This document shows positions 9,534 through 17,521 of a stretch of 64,000 nt of DNA, one piece after another. Origin of the DNA: Chersky-840 sp035604715 (GTDB taxonomy: Bacteria > Actinomycetota > Acidimicrobiia > Acidimicrobiales > UBA8190); NCBI GenBank assembly GCA_963731665.1, contig CAVSWP010000003.1, forward strand, positions 124,001-188,000, in the 5' to 3' direction. The first letter of the stretch is position 1. Every line of letters begins with the position of its first letter. A program made the position numbers and the translations under genes. The notes under the pieces were generated by a model. The model did not search any database. It worked only from the letters and a program-made list of their open reading frames with translations, and had not been told where the DNA came from.

Positions 9534-9549
9534 GCCCGCCCCCGCGGGC
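9534..9549. terminator. weak GC hairpin between convergent genes
   Basis: GCCCGC (9534-9539) pairs with GCGGGC (9544-9549) around a CCCC loop, between the convergent ends of the kinase and the next gene. There is no T tract, so the role is inferred from position. Confidence 0.3.
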
Positions 9550-9560
9550 GCCGGAGCCCC

Positions 9561-10172
9561 TCAGTGGCTGTCGTCGCTGCCGAGTGCCTCGGGTGGGAGG
9601 TAGGCGAGCTCGAGATCGCCCAGTCGGACGAGCACCGAGGCGACCCAACGACCGAGCGCCCCCACCGGCCCGGCGAGCGTCGAGGCGTCGTTCATGGCCG
9701 CCTCGTCCAGGCGGAAGGTCCCTTGGTAGGTGGTCTCCACCGCGAAGCGTGGCTCGCCACCGGGCTCGTGGACCTGCTCGACCACGGGAGCGCCCCGCAC
9801 CAGGGTGTCGGCGCCGATGGCGGGGCTCTCCTCGGGGAGGCACGCCACCACGACGTCGAGGTCGGGCATGGCCGCCAGGCGTTGCACGCGCAGCGTGATC
9901 TCGAGGACCACCTCGGGAAGGTCGTCGGGCGGCTCGCCGATCGACCACGACCGGTAGGCACTCTGGCTCCATGTGGGCCAGTCGAGGGACAGGTCGGCGC
10001 GGACGCGCGGGGGCTTCTCCTCTCCGGGGAGCGAGTACGACGTCTCCCAGGACACGTCACCGAGGAACACGTCCACCTGAAAGCGTTCCTCCACGGCCTG
10101 TCGTTGCAGGAGGGCGTCCTCCAGCGCGGCGCGTGTCTGGGTGATGAGGTCGATGAGGATGTGGTCGAGCAT
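9561..10172 (-). CDS. conserved hypothetical protein, 203 aa
   Basis: I do not recognise this family. The protein is acidic and mostly beta-rich, with no signal peptide or membrane segment. Visible blocks are FLGDVSWETSYSLPGE, ADLSLDWPTWSQSAYRSW and GTFRLDEAAMNDASTLAGP. Codon use is like its neighbours, so it is a real gene. The ATG at 10172 is chosen because a longer GTG-started frame would run through the promoter of the divergent glycerophosphodiesterase gene. A TAGCCT box lies 11 bases upstream. Confidence 0.65.
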   Translation of the reverse strand: MLDHILIDLITQTRAALEDALLQRQAVEERFQVDVFLGDVSWETSYSLPGEEKPPRVRADLSLDWPTWSQSAYRSWSIGEPPDDLPEVVLEITLRVQRLAAMPDLDVVVACLPEESPAIGADTLVRGAPVVEQVHEPGGEPRFAVETTYQGTFRLDEAAMNDASTLAGPVGALGRWVASVLVRLGDLELAYLPPEALGSDDSH

Positions 10173-10183
10173 GGCGGGGGAGA

Positions 10184-10193
10184 GGCTACCGTT
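10184..10193. promoter_or_regulatory. overlapping divergent -10 boxes
   Basis: TACCGT on the plus strand (10188-10193) ends 6 bases before the glycerophosphodiesterase GTG. TAGCCT on the minus strand (complement of 10184-10189) precedes the 203-aa gene. The two boxes share the TA at 10188-10189, so RNA polymerase probably cannot occupy both at once. Confidence 0.45.
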
Positions 10194-10199
10194 GGCGCC

Positions 10200-11078
10200 G
10201 TGGCTCCCGCCGCGGCGAATCCTTGGCTCGATCGCCGCGTGCTCACCTACGCGCACCAATGCGGCGCCTGGGAGGCGCCCTCATCGACGTTGTTCGCCCT
10301 GCGGCGCGCTCTCGACCTCGGCGTGACGGGCATCGAGCTCGACGTCCACGCCACGTCCGATCGGCATTTGGTGGTGTGTCACGACGGGACCGTCGACCGG
10401 ACCACGAACGGGCACGGCCCGATCCACGCCATGACGCTGGCGCAGGTGCGCGCCTTGGACAACGCCTTCTGGTTCACCCCCGGAGGAGACGAGACCCAGG
10501 GCCTGGCACCCGAGGCGTACCCGTACCGGGGCCGGGCCCCGTCCTCGCCGGACTTCGGCGTGGCCACGCTGGCCGAAGTCCTCGACGTCCTCGACGATCA
10601 CCCCCACGTGGCGCTCAATCTGGACATCAAGCAGACCGCTCCCGCCGTCGAGCCCTACGAGGAGCTCCTGGCCCGCGAGCTGGCCGGGCGCCGGGGGACC
10701 GATCGGGTCATCGTGGCCTCGTTCCTCGATGTGGCCACCGAGTCGTTCGCCACCTACGCCCCCGACGTGGCCACCTCGGCGGGGACGCTGGCCACCGCCA
10801 TGTTCTGGCGCGCCGTGCACCAGGGCGAGGAGCCCCCTGCCAGCGCGCACGTGGCCCTGCAGGTCCCCGCCACCCAGGGAGAGCTCGTGGTCGTCGACGA
10901 GCTCTTCGTGGGCGCGGCGCACGAACGGGGCATGGCGGTGCACGTGTGGACCATCAACGACGAGGACGAGATGGCCCGCCTGCTCGACCTGGGCGTCGAC
11001 GGCATCATCTCGGACCTGCCCACGCCCCTGGTGTCGCTGGTCGGGTCGCGGGGGCTGGCCTACATCCCGCAGATCTGA
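10200..11078 (+). CDS. glycerophosphodiester phosphodiesterase
   Basis: This 292-residue TIM-barrel enzyme has the GDPD core: the metal-binding ELDVHATSDRHLVVCHDGTVDRTTNG block (given by its parts IELDVHATSD and VVCHDGTVDRTT), a central LNLDIKQ with acidic metal ligands, and the C-terminal VHVWTINDEDEMARLLDLG. It hydrolyses glycerophosphodiesters to glycerol-3-phosphate and an alcohol. The usual HRG motif at the start reads AHQCGAWEAP, so the Arg after the catalytic His is replaced by Gln. There is no signal peptide. The GTG at 10200 lies 6 bases after TACCGT, consistent with a leaderless start. Confidence 0.85.
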   Translation: MAPAAANPWLDRRVLTYAHQCGAWEAPSSTLFALRRALDLGVTGIELDVHATSDRHLVVCHDGTVDRTTNGHGPIHAMTLAQVRALDNAFWFTPGGDETQGLAPEAYPYRGRAPSSPDFGVATLAEVLDVLDDHPHVALNLDIKQTAPAVEPYEELLARELAGRRGTDRVIVASFLDVATESFATYAPDVATSAGTLATAMFWRAVHQGEEPPASAHVALQVPATQGELVVVDELFVGAAHERGMAVHVWTINDEDEMARLLDLGVDGIISDLPTPLVSLVGSRGLAYIPQI

Positions 11079-11089
11079 GGGCGACGGGC

Positions 11090-11173
11090 TCAGCCCCGAC
11101 CGGCGTTGGGCCGTTTGCCGTGGTTGGCCTTCTTCTTACTGCGGATCTTGCGCTTGACGGTGCGTTTGGACAT
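11090..11173 (-). CDS. probable 50S ribosomal protein bL37 (27 aa)
   Basis: A 28-codon frame from ATG 11173 to TGA 11090 encodes a highly basic peptide starting MSKRTVKRKIRSKKK and ending ANHGKRPNAGRG. The NHGKRPNA tail and size match the tiny actinobacterial large-subunit protein bL37, recalled from memory rather than from a search. It has its own TAGCGT box 8 bases upstream and is divergent from ychF. It is easily missed because of its length. Confidence 0.7.
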   Translation of the reverse strand: MSKRTVKRKIRSKKKANHGKRPNAGRG

Positions 11174-11181
11174 GGCGGCCC

Positions 11182-11239
11182 ACGCTAGCGGCCCGGCGAC
11201 GGGCGACCCGCCGACGCGACATCGGCCACCCGATAGCGT
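11182..11239. promoter_or_regulatory. divergent leaderless promoters for bL37 and ychF
   Basis: TAGCGT on the minus strand (complement of 11182-11187) ends 8 bases before the bL37 ATG. TAGCGT on the plus strand (11234-11239) ends 8 bases before the ychF ATG at 11248. The identical box and spacing on both sides and the lack of ribosome sites suggest two leaderless start sites. Confidence 0.5.
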
Positions 11240-11247
11240 CGCGAGCC

Positions 11248-12323
11248 ATGGAACGACTGGGTCTGGTCGGGCTGCCCAATTCCGGCAAGACGTCGTTGTT
11301 CAACGCCCTCACGGGAGCCGAGGCCCCGGTGGCGTCGCATCCCTTCACCACCACCGAGACGGCGGTAGCGGTGGCGCCGCTCCCCGATGCCCGCCTCGAC
11401 GCCCTGGCCCGGATGAGCGCCAGCCGCAAGGTGGTGCGGGCCGGCATGGAGGTCGTCGACATCGCCGGACTGGTCTCGGGCTCGTCCACGGGAGAGGGAC
11501 TGGGGAACCGCTTCCTGGCGGGCATCCGCGAGGTCGACGCGTTGTGCGTGGTGCTGCGGGCCTTCGAGGATCCCGAGGTTCCCGGCGACAACGATCCCGT
11601 CGACGCCCTGGCCACGCTCGAGCTCGAACTGGTCCTGGCCGACCTGGCCACGGTCGAGACCCAGCTCGACAAGCGGCGCCGGGCGGCCAAGTCGGACAAG
11701 AGCCTGGCGGCCGAGGTGGCGGCCACAGAGCGCGCCGCCAAGGTGTTGTCGGACGGGGTCCCGCTGTACCGGGCCGGGCTCGATGGCGACGACCGGGGGC
11801 GCTCAAGAGCCTGTTCCTGCTCACCGACAAGCCCGTGCTGGCCGTGGTCAACCTGGGTGAGGACCAGCTCGATCGGGCCGACGAGCTCGCCGGCGCCGTG
11901 GCCGCCGCCCTCGAGGGACGCGGTGAGGCGCTGGGCGTGTGCCTCCAGCTCGAGGCCGAGGCGGCCCGCCTGGCGGTGGGGGAGCGGGCCGAGCTCCTCG
12001 AAGGCCTCGGGCTCGGCGCCGGGGCGCTGGCCCGAGTGGCGCAGAGCGCCTACCTGCTGCTCGGGCGACGGGTCTTTCTCACCACCGGCGACAAGGAGTC
12101 GCGAGCCTGGAGCTTCCGGGCCGGGGCCAACGCGGCGGAGTGCGCGGGGGTGATCCACTCGGACCTCCAGCGTGGCTTCATCCGCGCCGAGGTGATCCAC
12201 TGGGACGAGCTCATCGAGCTGGGGTCGTGGGCGGCGGCCAAGTCGGCGGGCCGCATTCGCCTCGAGGGCAAGGACTACGAGGTCGTCGACGGCGACGTGC
12301 TCGAGATCCGCTTTAACGTGTGA
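11248..12323 (+). pseudogene. ychF: YchF/OLA1-family GTPase/ATPase, broken by a single-base frameshift
   Basis: From ATG 11248 the protein reads LGLVGLPNSGKTSLFNAL (P-loop), then FTTTETAVAVAPLPD and VVDIAGLVSGSSTGEGLGN, all YchF hallmarks. It leaves frame at the G-run 11795-11799. The rest (LKSLFLLTDKPVLAVVNL, then the C-terminal TGS-like domain with SWSFRAG-type and DVLEIRFNV motifs) is in the frame ending at 12323. One extra G in CGGGGGCGCTC restores a ~358-residue protein of normal family length. YchF is a near-universal ribosome-associated nucleotide hydrolase, so a sequence error is more likely than loss of the gene. Confidence 0.85.
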
Positions 12324-12688
12324 GCGGTCGGACCACCGTGACCTCGACCGCGTGGTTGTTGCGTGACGGGGCCGTCTTGGCCAATGCCGAGGTGGCTGTC
12401 ACCTCCACCGAACGGTTCCGGGGGCTGCTCGGGCACACCGGGTACGAAGGGGCCTTCGTGTTGCCGCGTACCCGATCGGTGCACAGCATGGGCATGCGCT
12501 TCGCCATCGACGTGGCCTTCCTCGACCGCCAACTGTGCGTGGTCGACGTGATCAGCCTGGCGCCGTGGCGCATGTCTCTGCCGCGCTGGCGGGCCCGGAT
12601 GGTGCTCGAAGCCGAGGCGGGCGCCTTCGAACGCTGGGGCCTGCGCGTCGGCGACAAGCTCGAGCTGCACGATCCTCGTGGGGGGTGA
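12320..12688 (+). CDS. DUF192 family protein
   Basis: The 122-residue protein matches DUF192 in length and blocks: ERFRGLLGHTGYEGAFVLP, then VHSMGMRFAIDVAFLDR, and a C-terminal EAEAGAFERWGLRVGDKLEL. Members form a small beta-barrel and many carry a signal peptide, but none is evident here, so it is probably cytoplasmic. The function is unknown. GTG 12320 overlaps the ychF stop by four bases (GTGA), and the end overlaps rsmI, so it sits in a ychF-DUF192-rsmI operon. Confidence 0.8.
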   Translation: MSGRTTVTSTAWLLRDGAVLANAEVAVTSTERFRGLLGHTGYEGAFVLPRTRSVHSMGMRFAIDVAFLDRQLCVVDVISLAPWRMSLPRWRARMVLEAEAGAFERWGLRVGDKLELHDPRGG

Positions 12689-13541
12689 GCGCGGCGCCGG
12701 CACGCTGGTGCTGGTGGCAACGCCCATCGGCAACCTGGGGGACTTGTCGGCCCGGGCCGTCGAAGCCCTGGCCCAGGCGGACGTGGTGTGTTGCGAGGAC
12801 ACGCGCCGCACCCGCGGGTTGCTCAGCTCCGCCGGGGTCAGAGGTGTCCGCTTGCTCTCGGTGCACGGGCACAACGAGATGGCGCGTGTCGAGGTCGTGC
12901 TGGGCCATCTGGCCGAGGGCCGTACCGTGGCCGTGGTGAGCGACGCTGGCACCCCGGCGTTGTCGGACCCCGGTGGCCGCCTGGTGTCAGCCGCGATCGC
13001 GGCCGGCGCCGTGGTGACCACGGTGCCCGGCCCCAGCGCCGCGCTGGCGGGGTTGGTGGTGAGCGGGCTCGCCACCGACCGGTTCTGCTTCGAGGGCTTC
13101 CTCCCCCGACGCGGCGCGGAGCGCCGCCGGCGCATCGAGGCGGTGGCGGGGGAGGAGCGCACGGTGGTCCTCTTCGAGGCACCCGGCCGGGTGGCCGCGA
13201 CCCTCGGCGGTCTGCTCGAGGCGTGTGGCCCCGAACGCCGCGTGGTGGTCGCCCGCGAGCTCACCAAGGTGCACGAGGAGGTGTGGCGAGGGACGCTGCT
13301 CGAGGCGTCGGCGCACTTTGCGGGGCGTGAGGTGCGCGGCGAGGTCGTGCTGGTCCTGGCCGGCGCCCCCGACGCCGGCCGAGATCCCGACGACGACGCG
13401 CTGGCCGATGCCGTACGGGGGCGCCTCGAGTCGGGTGACACCCTGCGCGACGCCGTCGGGGGGGTGGCCCGGGAGCTCGGGGTTCCCCGTCGGCGCGTCT
13501 ACAACCTGGCGCTGGAGCTGCGCCGGAATGCGGCGACCTGA
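12678..13541 (+). CDS. rsmI: 16S rRNA (cytidine(1402)-2'-O)-methyltransferase
   Basis: The 287-residue protein is full length for RsmI, a tetrapyrrole-methylase-fold enzyme that 2'-O-methylates C1402 in the decoding centre of 16S rRNA using SAM. Visible motifs are LVATPIGNLGDLSARA at the N-terminus, CEDTRRTRGLL, VVSDAGTPALSDPGG (SAM pocket), TTVPGPSAALAGLVVSGL, and the C-terminal helical domain ending VPRRRVYNLAL. GTG 12678 overlaps DUF192 by 11 bases, indicating coupled translation. Confidence 0.95.
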   Translation: MGGERGAGTLVLVATPIGNLGDLSARAVEALAQADVVCCEDTRRTRGLLSSAGVRGVRLLSVHGHNEMARVEVVLGHLAEGRTVAVVSDAGTPALSDPGGRLVSAAIAAGAVVTTVPGPSAALAGLVVSGLATDRFCFEGFLPRRGAERRRRIEAVAGEERTVVLFEAPGRVAATLGGLLEACGPERRVVVARELTKVHEEVWRGTLLEASAHFAGREVRGEVVLVLAGAPDAGRDPDDDALADAVRGRLESGDTLRDAVGGVARELGVPRRRVYNLALELRRNAAT

Positions 13542-13620
13542 CCGGCGGTTGGGAGTATGGCGGGCGCGTGGCGGGCACCGGGGGGCGGCGCAGGGGTGAA
13601 ACGAGTGAGAGGAAGAGAAG

Positions 13621-14160
13621 GTGGCGAGATTCGGAATGGACAAGACCCAGGCTCCGCCGGTGGAGCCTGGTGACGCACCGGAGGGCCTGGCGTTGGCGAC
13701 GTTTGCCGCCGGCTGTTTCTGGGGGGTCGAGGAGTTCTTCCTCGCCATACCGGGCGTGGTCGACGTCGTCTCCGGCTACACCGGGGGTGCCCGACCGCAG
13801 CCGACCTACGAGCAGGTGTGCTCGGGGGCGACGGGGCACGCCGAGGCCGTGCTCGTGACCTTCGACCCGGCGAAGGTGTCCTACGAACACCTGCTGGAGG
13901 AGTTCTGGCGTCATCATGACCCCACCACCCCCAACCGCCAGGGGCCCGACGTCGGGACCCAGTACCGCTCGGCGGTCTTCGTCCACGACAGCGAGCAGGA
14001 ACGCCTCGCCAAGGAGTCGCTCGAGCAGTATCAGGCCCGGTTCCGGCGCCCGATCGTCACCGAGGTGACTCCAGCGACGACCTTCTGGCCGGCGGAGGTG
14101 TATCACCAGCGCTACGTGGAGCGAACCGGGCACGGGGCCTGCCACGTGGCCAACTGGTAA
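13621..14160 (+). CDS. msrA: peptide-methionine (S)-S-oxide reductase
   Basis: The 179-residue MsrA repairs oxidised methionine in proteins. It has the catalytic GCFWGVEEFF motif with the nucleophilic Cys, followed by SGYTGG and DPTTPNRQGPDVGTQYRS, all diagnostic. The C-terminal stretch ends GHGACHVANW; a Cys here may be the resolving cysteine. The start is GTG 13621, with an AGAGGAAGAGAAG purine-rich ribosome site just upstream. It is 79 bases from rsmI and is followed by a strong hairpin, so it is the last gene of its transcript. Confidence 0.95.
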   Translation: MARFGMDKTQAPPVEPGDAPEGLALATFAAGCFWGVEEFFLAIPGVVDVVSGYTGGARPQPTYEQVCSGATGHAEAVLVTFDPAKVSYEHLLEEFWRHHDPTTPNRQGPDVGTQYRSAVFVHDSEQERLAKESLEQYQARFRRPIVTEVTPATTFWPAEVYHQRYVERTGHGACHVANW

Positions 14161-14162
14161 CG

Positions 14163-14207
14163 GCGCGCCCCGGGCCGGCGCGCGCCGGCCCGAGCCTCGG
14201 GGCGCGC
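14163..14207. terminator. large GC stem-loop between msrA and metG
   Basis: A perfect 20-base palindrome at 14172-14191 is enclosed by outer arms GCGCGCCCC (14163-14171) and GGGGCGCGC (14199-14207), with a 7-base bulge at 14192-14198. It starts 2 bases after the msrA stop and ends just before the metG -10 box, so it probably ends msrA transcription. No T tract follows. Confidence 0.6.
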
Positions 14208-14211
14208 TCGG

Positions 14212-14217
14212 TACGCT
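14212..14217 (+). promoter_or_regulatory. metG -10 box (leaderless)
   Basis: TACGCT ends 6 bases before the GTG start of metG, and no ribosome-binding sequence fits in the gap. This supports a leaderless metG-tatD transcript. Confidence 0.5.
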
Positions 14218-14223
14218 ACGTCG

Positions 14224-15729
14224 GTGGCCCGCTTCTACGTGACGACACCGATCTACTACGTGAACGACGCGCCGCACATCGGGCACGCCTACACCACGGT
14301 GATCGCCGACGCCCTGGCTCGTTGGCACCGGCTGCTCGGTGACGACGTCTTCTTCCTCACCGGCACCGACGAGCACGGCGACAAGATCGCCCGGGCGGCC
14401 GAGGCCCACGGGGTGGCGCCCACGGAATGGGTCGACTCCATGGCGGGTCGCTTCGTCGAGGCCTGGCAGGGGCTCAGGATCTCCAACGACGACTTCATCC
14501 GGACCACCGAGCCCCGACACCACCGGGCGGTGGCGCAGTTCCTGGGGAAGATCCACGACAACGGCTTCACCGAGCTCGACGTGTACCGAGGGTTGTACTG
14601 CGTGTCCTGCGAGGACTACAAGAAGGAGTCCGAGCTCGTCGACGGCAAATGCGCCATCCACGGCACGCCGGTGGAGCTGCTCGAAGAGGAGAACTACTTC
14701 TTCAAGCTGAGCGCCTTCGAAGGTCGGCTCCTCGAGTGGTACGAGTCCAACCCCGATGCCGTGCGCCCGGCGTCGAAGCGCAACGAGGCGCTCGGCATCA
14801 TCAAGGGAGGGCTCGAGGACATCTCGATCACGCGCACGTCGACGCGTTGGGGGGTCGAGGTGCCGTGGGACTCGCGCCACGTCTTCTACGTGTGGTACGA
14901 CGCGTTGGTCAACTACCTGACGGCCATCGGCTACGGCGACGACTCGGCCCGCTTCGAGGCGTGGTGGCCGGCGGTGCACCATCTCATCGGCAAGGAGATC
15001 ATCAGGTTCCACTGCGTGTGGTGGCCGGCCATGTGCATGGCGGCCGGCATCGACCCGCCCGCCCACGTGCTGGTGCACGGGTGGCTGTTGGTTTCGGGCG
15101 AGAAGATGTCGAAGTCCAAGGCCAACCAGATCACGCCCCGCCAGCTCACCGATGACTTCGGGGTCGACGCCGTGCGCTACAGCCTGCTGCGCGACACCCC
15201 GTTCGGGCCCGACGGAGACTTCTCCTACGAAGGGATCACCGCCCGCTACAACGCCGATCTGGCCAACAACCTCGGCAATCTCCTGGCCCGGGTGGCCACG
15301 GTGGTGGGGTCGAAGTGCGAGGGGATCGGCCCCGCGCCCGATCCCGACAGCCCGCTGCGGGCCGTGAGTGCGGCCGTCGTCGAGGACGCCACCGCGGCCT
15401 GGGCGGAGGCGCAACCGCATCTCGCCCTCGAGGCCACCTGGCGCCTGATTCGCGAGACCAATGCCGAGCTCGAGGCGACCGAGCCCTGGAAGGCCGACCC
15501 CGGTCCCGCCGTGGCCAAGGTCCTGGGCAGCGCGCTGGAGGCGTTGCGGATCGTGGCCTTGCTGGCCTCACCGGCCATGCCCGACGCCAGCGCCGAGATC
15601 TGGCGACGACTGGGGCTCGACGGCCGACCAGAGCAGCGCCGGTTGCCCGAGGACGCCACCTGGGGCGGCTACCCGGGCGGGCTCCCGGTGCAGAAGGGGC
15701 CGCCGCTGTTCCCCCGACGCAAGGACTGA
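14224..15729 (+). CDS. metG: methionyl-tRNA synthetase
   Basis: The 501-residue class I synthetase charges tRNA-Met. It has the HIGH motif as PHIGHAYTT near residue 20 and the KMSKS loop as GEKMSKSKAN near residue 300. Between them is the connective insert with YCVSCEDY and DGKCAIHGTP. Its length fits the short bacterial form without the C-terminal dimerisation domain. GTG 14224 is preceded by a -10 box. The stop overlaps the tatD start by one base (TGATG). Confidence 0.97.
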   Translation: MARFYVTTPIYYVNDAPHIGHAYTTVIADALARWHRLLGDDVFFLTGTDEHGDKIARAAEAHGVAPTEWVDSMAGRFVEAWQGLRISNDDFIRTTEPRHHRAVAQFLGKIHDNGFTELDVYRGLYCVSCEDYKKESELVDGKCAIHGTPVELLEEENYFFKLSAFEGRLLEWYESNPDAVRPASKRNEALGIIKGGLEDISITRTSTRWGVEVPWDSRHVFYVWYDALVNYLTAIGYGDDSARFEAWWPAVHHLIGKEIIRFHCVWWPAMCMAAGIDPPAHVLVHGWLLVSGEKMSKSKANQITPRQLTDDFGVDAVRYSLLRDTPFGPDGDFSYEGITARYNADLANNLGNLLARVATVVGSKCEGIGPAPDPDSPLRAVSAAVVEDATAAWAEAQPHLALEATWRLIRETNAELEATEPWKADPGPAVAKVLGSALEALRIVALLASPAMPDASAEIWRRLGLDGRPEQRRLPEDATWGGYPGGLPVQKGPPLFPRRKD

Positions 15730-16562
15730 TGCCGGTGGTCGGCGGCTGGATCGACTCGCACTGCCATCTCCAGGACCGGTACCGGCCCGACGGGGACGAG
15801 CTGGCCACGGTGCTGTCCGACGCGGTCGCGGCCGGAGTGAGCGGCGTGGTGTGCGTGGGCACCGACGCGGCGACCTCCCGACAGGCGGTCGAGCTGGTCC
15901 GTACGGTGCGGACCGAGGCCGAAGGCGGCCACGGTCCTGTGCCGGTCGATTTCGGCGCGTGGGCCACCATGGGGCTTCATCCCCACGAGGCGACCCACGG
16001 GGTCGACGAGCTGGCGCGAGAGCTCGAAGCCACCCTCGCTGTCGACGGCGCCCTGGTGGTGGCGGTGGGGGAGTGCGGGTTCGACTACCACTACGAGCAC
16101 TCGCCCCGGGATGCTCAGCGAGAGGTGTTCGCGGCTCAGGTGGCCCTGGCTCGTCGACACGACCTGACCTTGGTGGTGCACTCGCGCGACGCGTGGGATG
16201 ACACGCTCGACGTCCTGCACGGTGCGGGCCCACCCGAGCGCACGGTGCTGCACTGCTTCACCGGAGGGCCCCAAGAAGCGCGTCGATGTCTCGACCTCGG
16301 CGCCTTCTTGTCGTTCAGCGGCATCGTGACGTTCAAAGGCGCGCAGGACGTGCGCGACGCGGCGGCATTGTGTCCGTTGGACCGTCTTCTGGTGGAGACC
16401 GACGCGCCGTTCCTGGCGCCTGTCCCGCACCGGGGGAAGCAGAATCGTCCGGCATGGGTGGTGGCCGTCGGCGAAGCGATGGCACTGCTCAAGGGCGTGA
16501 CGGCGGCGGAGCTCGCCGAAACCACCACGTCTGCCACGCGCGCTGCCTTCGCCCTCACGTGA
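15729..16562 (+). CDS. tatD: TatD family metal-dependent DNase
   Basis: The 277-residue TIM-barrel hydrolase carries the TatD metal ligands: IDSHCHLQD (HxH), VGECGFDYHY (Glu), LVVHSRDAWDD (His), VLHCFTGG (His) and LLVETDAPFLAP (catalytic Asp). Family members are 3'-5' exonucleases involved in DNA quality control. The ATG at 15729 overlaps the metG stop; the metG-tatD-(cell wall protein)-rsmA-ispE order is a classic actinobacterial arrangement. Confidence 0.92.
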   Translation: MPVVGGWIDSHCHLQDRYRPDGDELATVLSDAVAAGVSGVVCVGTDAATSRQAVELVRTVRTEAEGGHGPVPVDFGAWATMGLHPHEATHGVDELARELEATLAVDGALVVAVGECGFDYHYEHSPRDAQREVFAAQVALARRHDLTLVVHSRDAWDDTLDVLHGAGPPERTVLHCFTGGPQEARRCLDLGAFLSFSGIVTFKGAQDVRDAAALCPLDRLLVETDAPFLAPVPHRGKQNRPAWVVAVGEAMALLKGVTAAELAETTTSATRAAFALT

Positions 16563-16830
16563 TCACGCCCGCCACGTTGACCACACAACGACGAGCGATG
16601 TGGCCACCACGTTGCGCTCGGTGACGGAATTTGCGCCAATTTTGGGGGTTTTCCACAGAACTGATCCCGGTTGATCCTCAAAGGTAGTGAGCGTGCCACG
16701 CTCTGTCGCTTGTCAACGAGCGAGATGAGGGTGAGGGCTCGGTCCCCGATGCACGGCCGATCAATCACCCACGCATCGAGTTTGATGATGCGCGCCACCT
16801 CGCCTAGCGTCGTGTCTGATCCCGACGCAG
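16563..16830. other. intergenic region upstream of the RlpA-like gene
   Basis: This 268-base gap is visibly less GC-rich near 16610-16680 than its surroundings and probably holds the promoter of the next operon. TAGCGT at 16805-16810 is a candidate -10 box. Cell-wall genes at this place in actinobacteria are sometimes preceded by c-di-AMP riboswitches, but I could not recognise the conserved core here. Confidence 0.4.
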
Positions 16831-17493
16831 TTGAATTCGAGTCCGCAGAGGAAGGGTGGAGATCTGAGGACCCGCAGCGCCGGGGGGTTGCGGCACGTTG
16901 TGCAACTGGGGTGTTGTCTGGCCCTGGTGGTGGTGCCGCTCCTCCTGCTGGCCACACCGCAACGCGCGACGTTGCAAGGTCTGCGGCACCACTCCGGTGC
17001 CGGTCGCGGCCGCGTCGGCGCGCCCGCGCCGGCGCTCGACACGCGACCGCAGACCCGGGTCGAGAACGTGTCGTTCCGGGTGGAGTTGCCCACCACTACG
17101 ACGACGACAACAACCACCACCACGACCACCGCGGCGGCGCCCCCGGCACCGGCGCCGGCCGCCCAGGTTGTTGCGAAGACGGCGCCGCCCGCACCCGAGC
17201 CGCTGGTCGCCGCCCCCAAGCCGGTGGTGCCGGCACCTCCGCCGGTTCCTCCCAACACCACGGTGGGCGAGGCATCGTGGTACGGCGCGCCGGCGGGCAC
17301 GTGCGCCAGCCCGACCCTGTCGTTCGGCACCGTGGTGACCGTCACCGACGTCTCCACCGGGGCGTCGGTGCGCTGCACGGTCGACGACCGCCAGGCGTAC
17401 ACCCCGGGTCGGGTCGTCGACCTCGCCCCGACGCTGTTCTCGCAGCTGGCGAGCCTGTCGGTCGGGGTGATCGAGGTGCGCCTCGGCTGGTGA
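16831..17493 (+). CDS. RlpA-like double-psi beta-barrel exported protein
   Basis: The protein (up to 220 aa) has an N-terminal hydrophobic signal/anchor around GCCLALVVVPLLLLA. A low-complexity linker follows with a run of 13 threonines and then Pro/Ala repeats. The C-terminal domain contains GEASWYG, LSFGTVVTVTDVSTG and VDLAPTLFSQLA, the RlpA-type double-psi beta-barrel pattern. Such domains bind or cleave peptidoglycan; relatives sit at this locus in other actinobacteria. The start is uncertain: TTG 16831 opens the frame, but a purine-rich ribosome site at ~16848-16857 would suit a start nearer 16864. It heads the rsmA-ispE operon. Confidence 0.7.
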   Translation: MNSSPQRKGGDLRTRSAGGLRHVVQLGCCLALVVVPLLLLATPQRATLQGLRHHSGAGRGRVGAPAPALDTRPQTRVENVSFRVELPTTTTTTTTTTTTTAAAPPAPAPAAQVVAKTAPPAPEPLVAAPKPVVPAPPPVPPNTTVGEASWYGAPAGTCASPTLSFGTVVTVTDVSTGASVRCTVDDRQAYTPGRVVDLAPTLFSQLASLSVGVIEVRLGW

Positions 17494-17521
17494 GGGTCCG
17501 CCACCCCCGGGAGGCGGCACC

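Noticed and set aside
14172..14191. The 20-bp GC palindrome as a recombination or attachment site
   Set aside because: Its place right after msrA with enclosing arms fits a terminator better, and no integrase is nearby.
16563..16830. A c-di-AMP (ydaO-type) riboswitch before the RlpA-like gene
   Set aside because: The position is typical for such switches, but I could not find the conserved core or pairing elements by eye.
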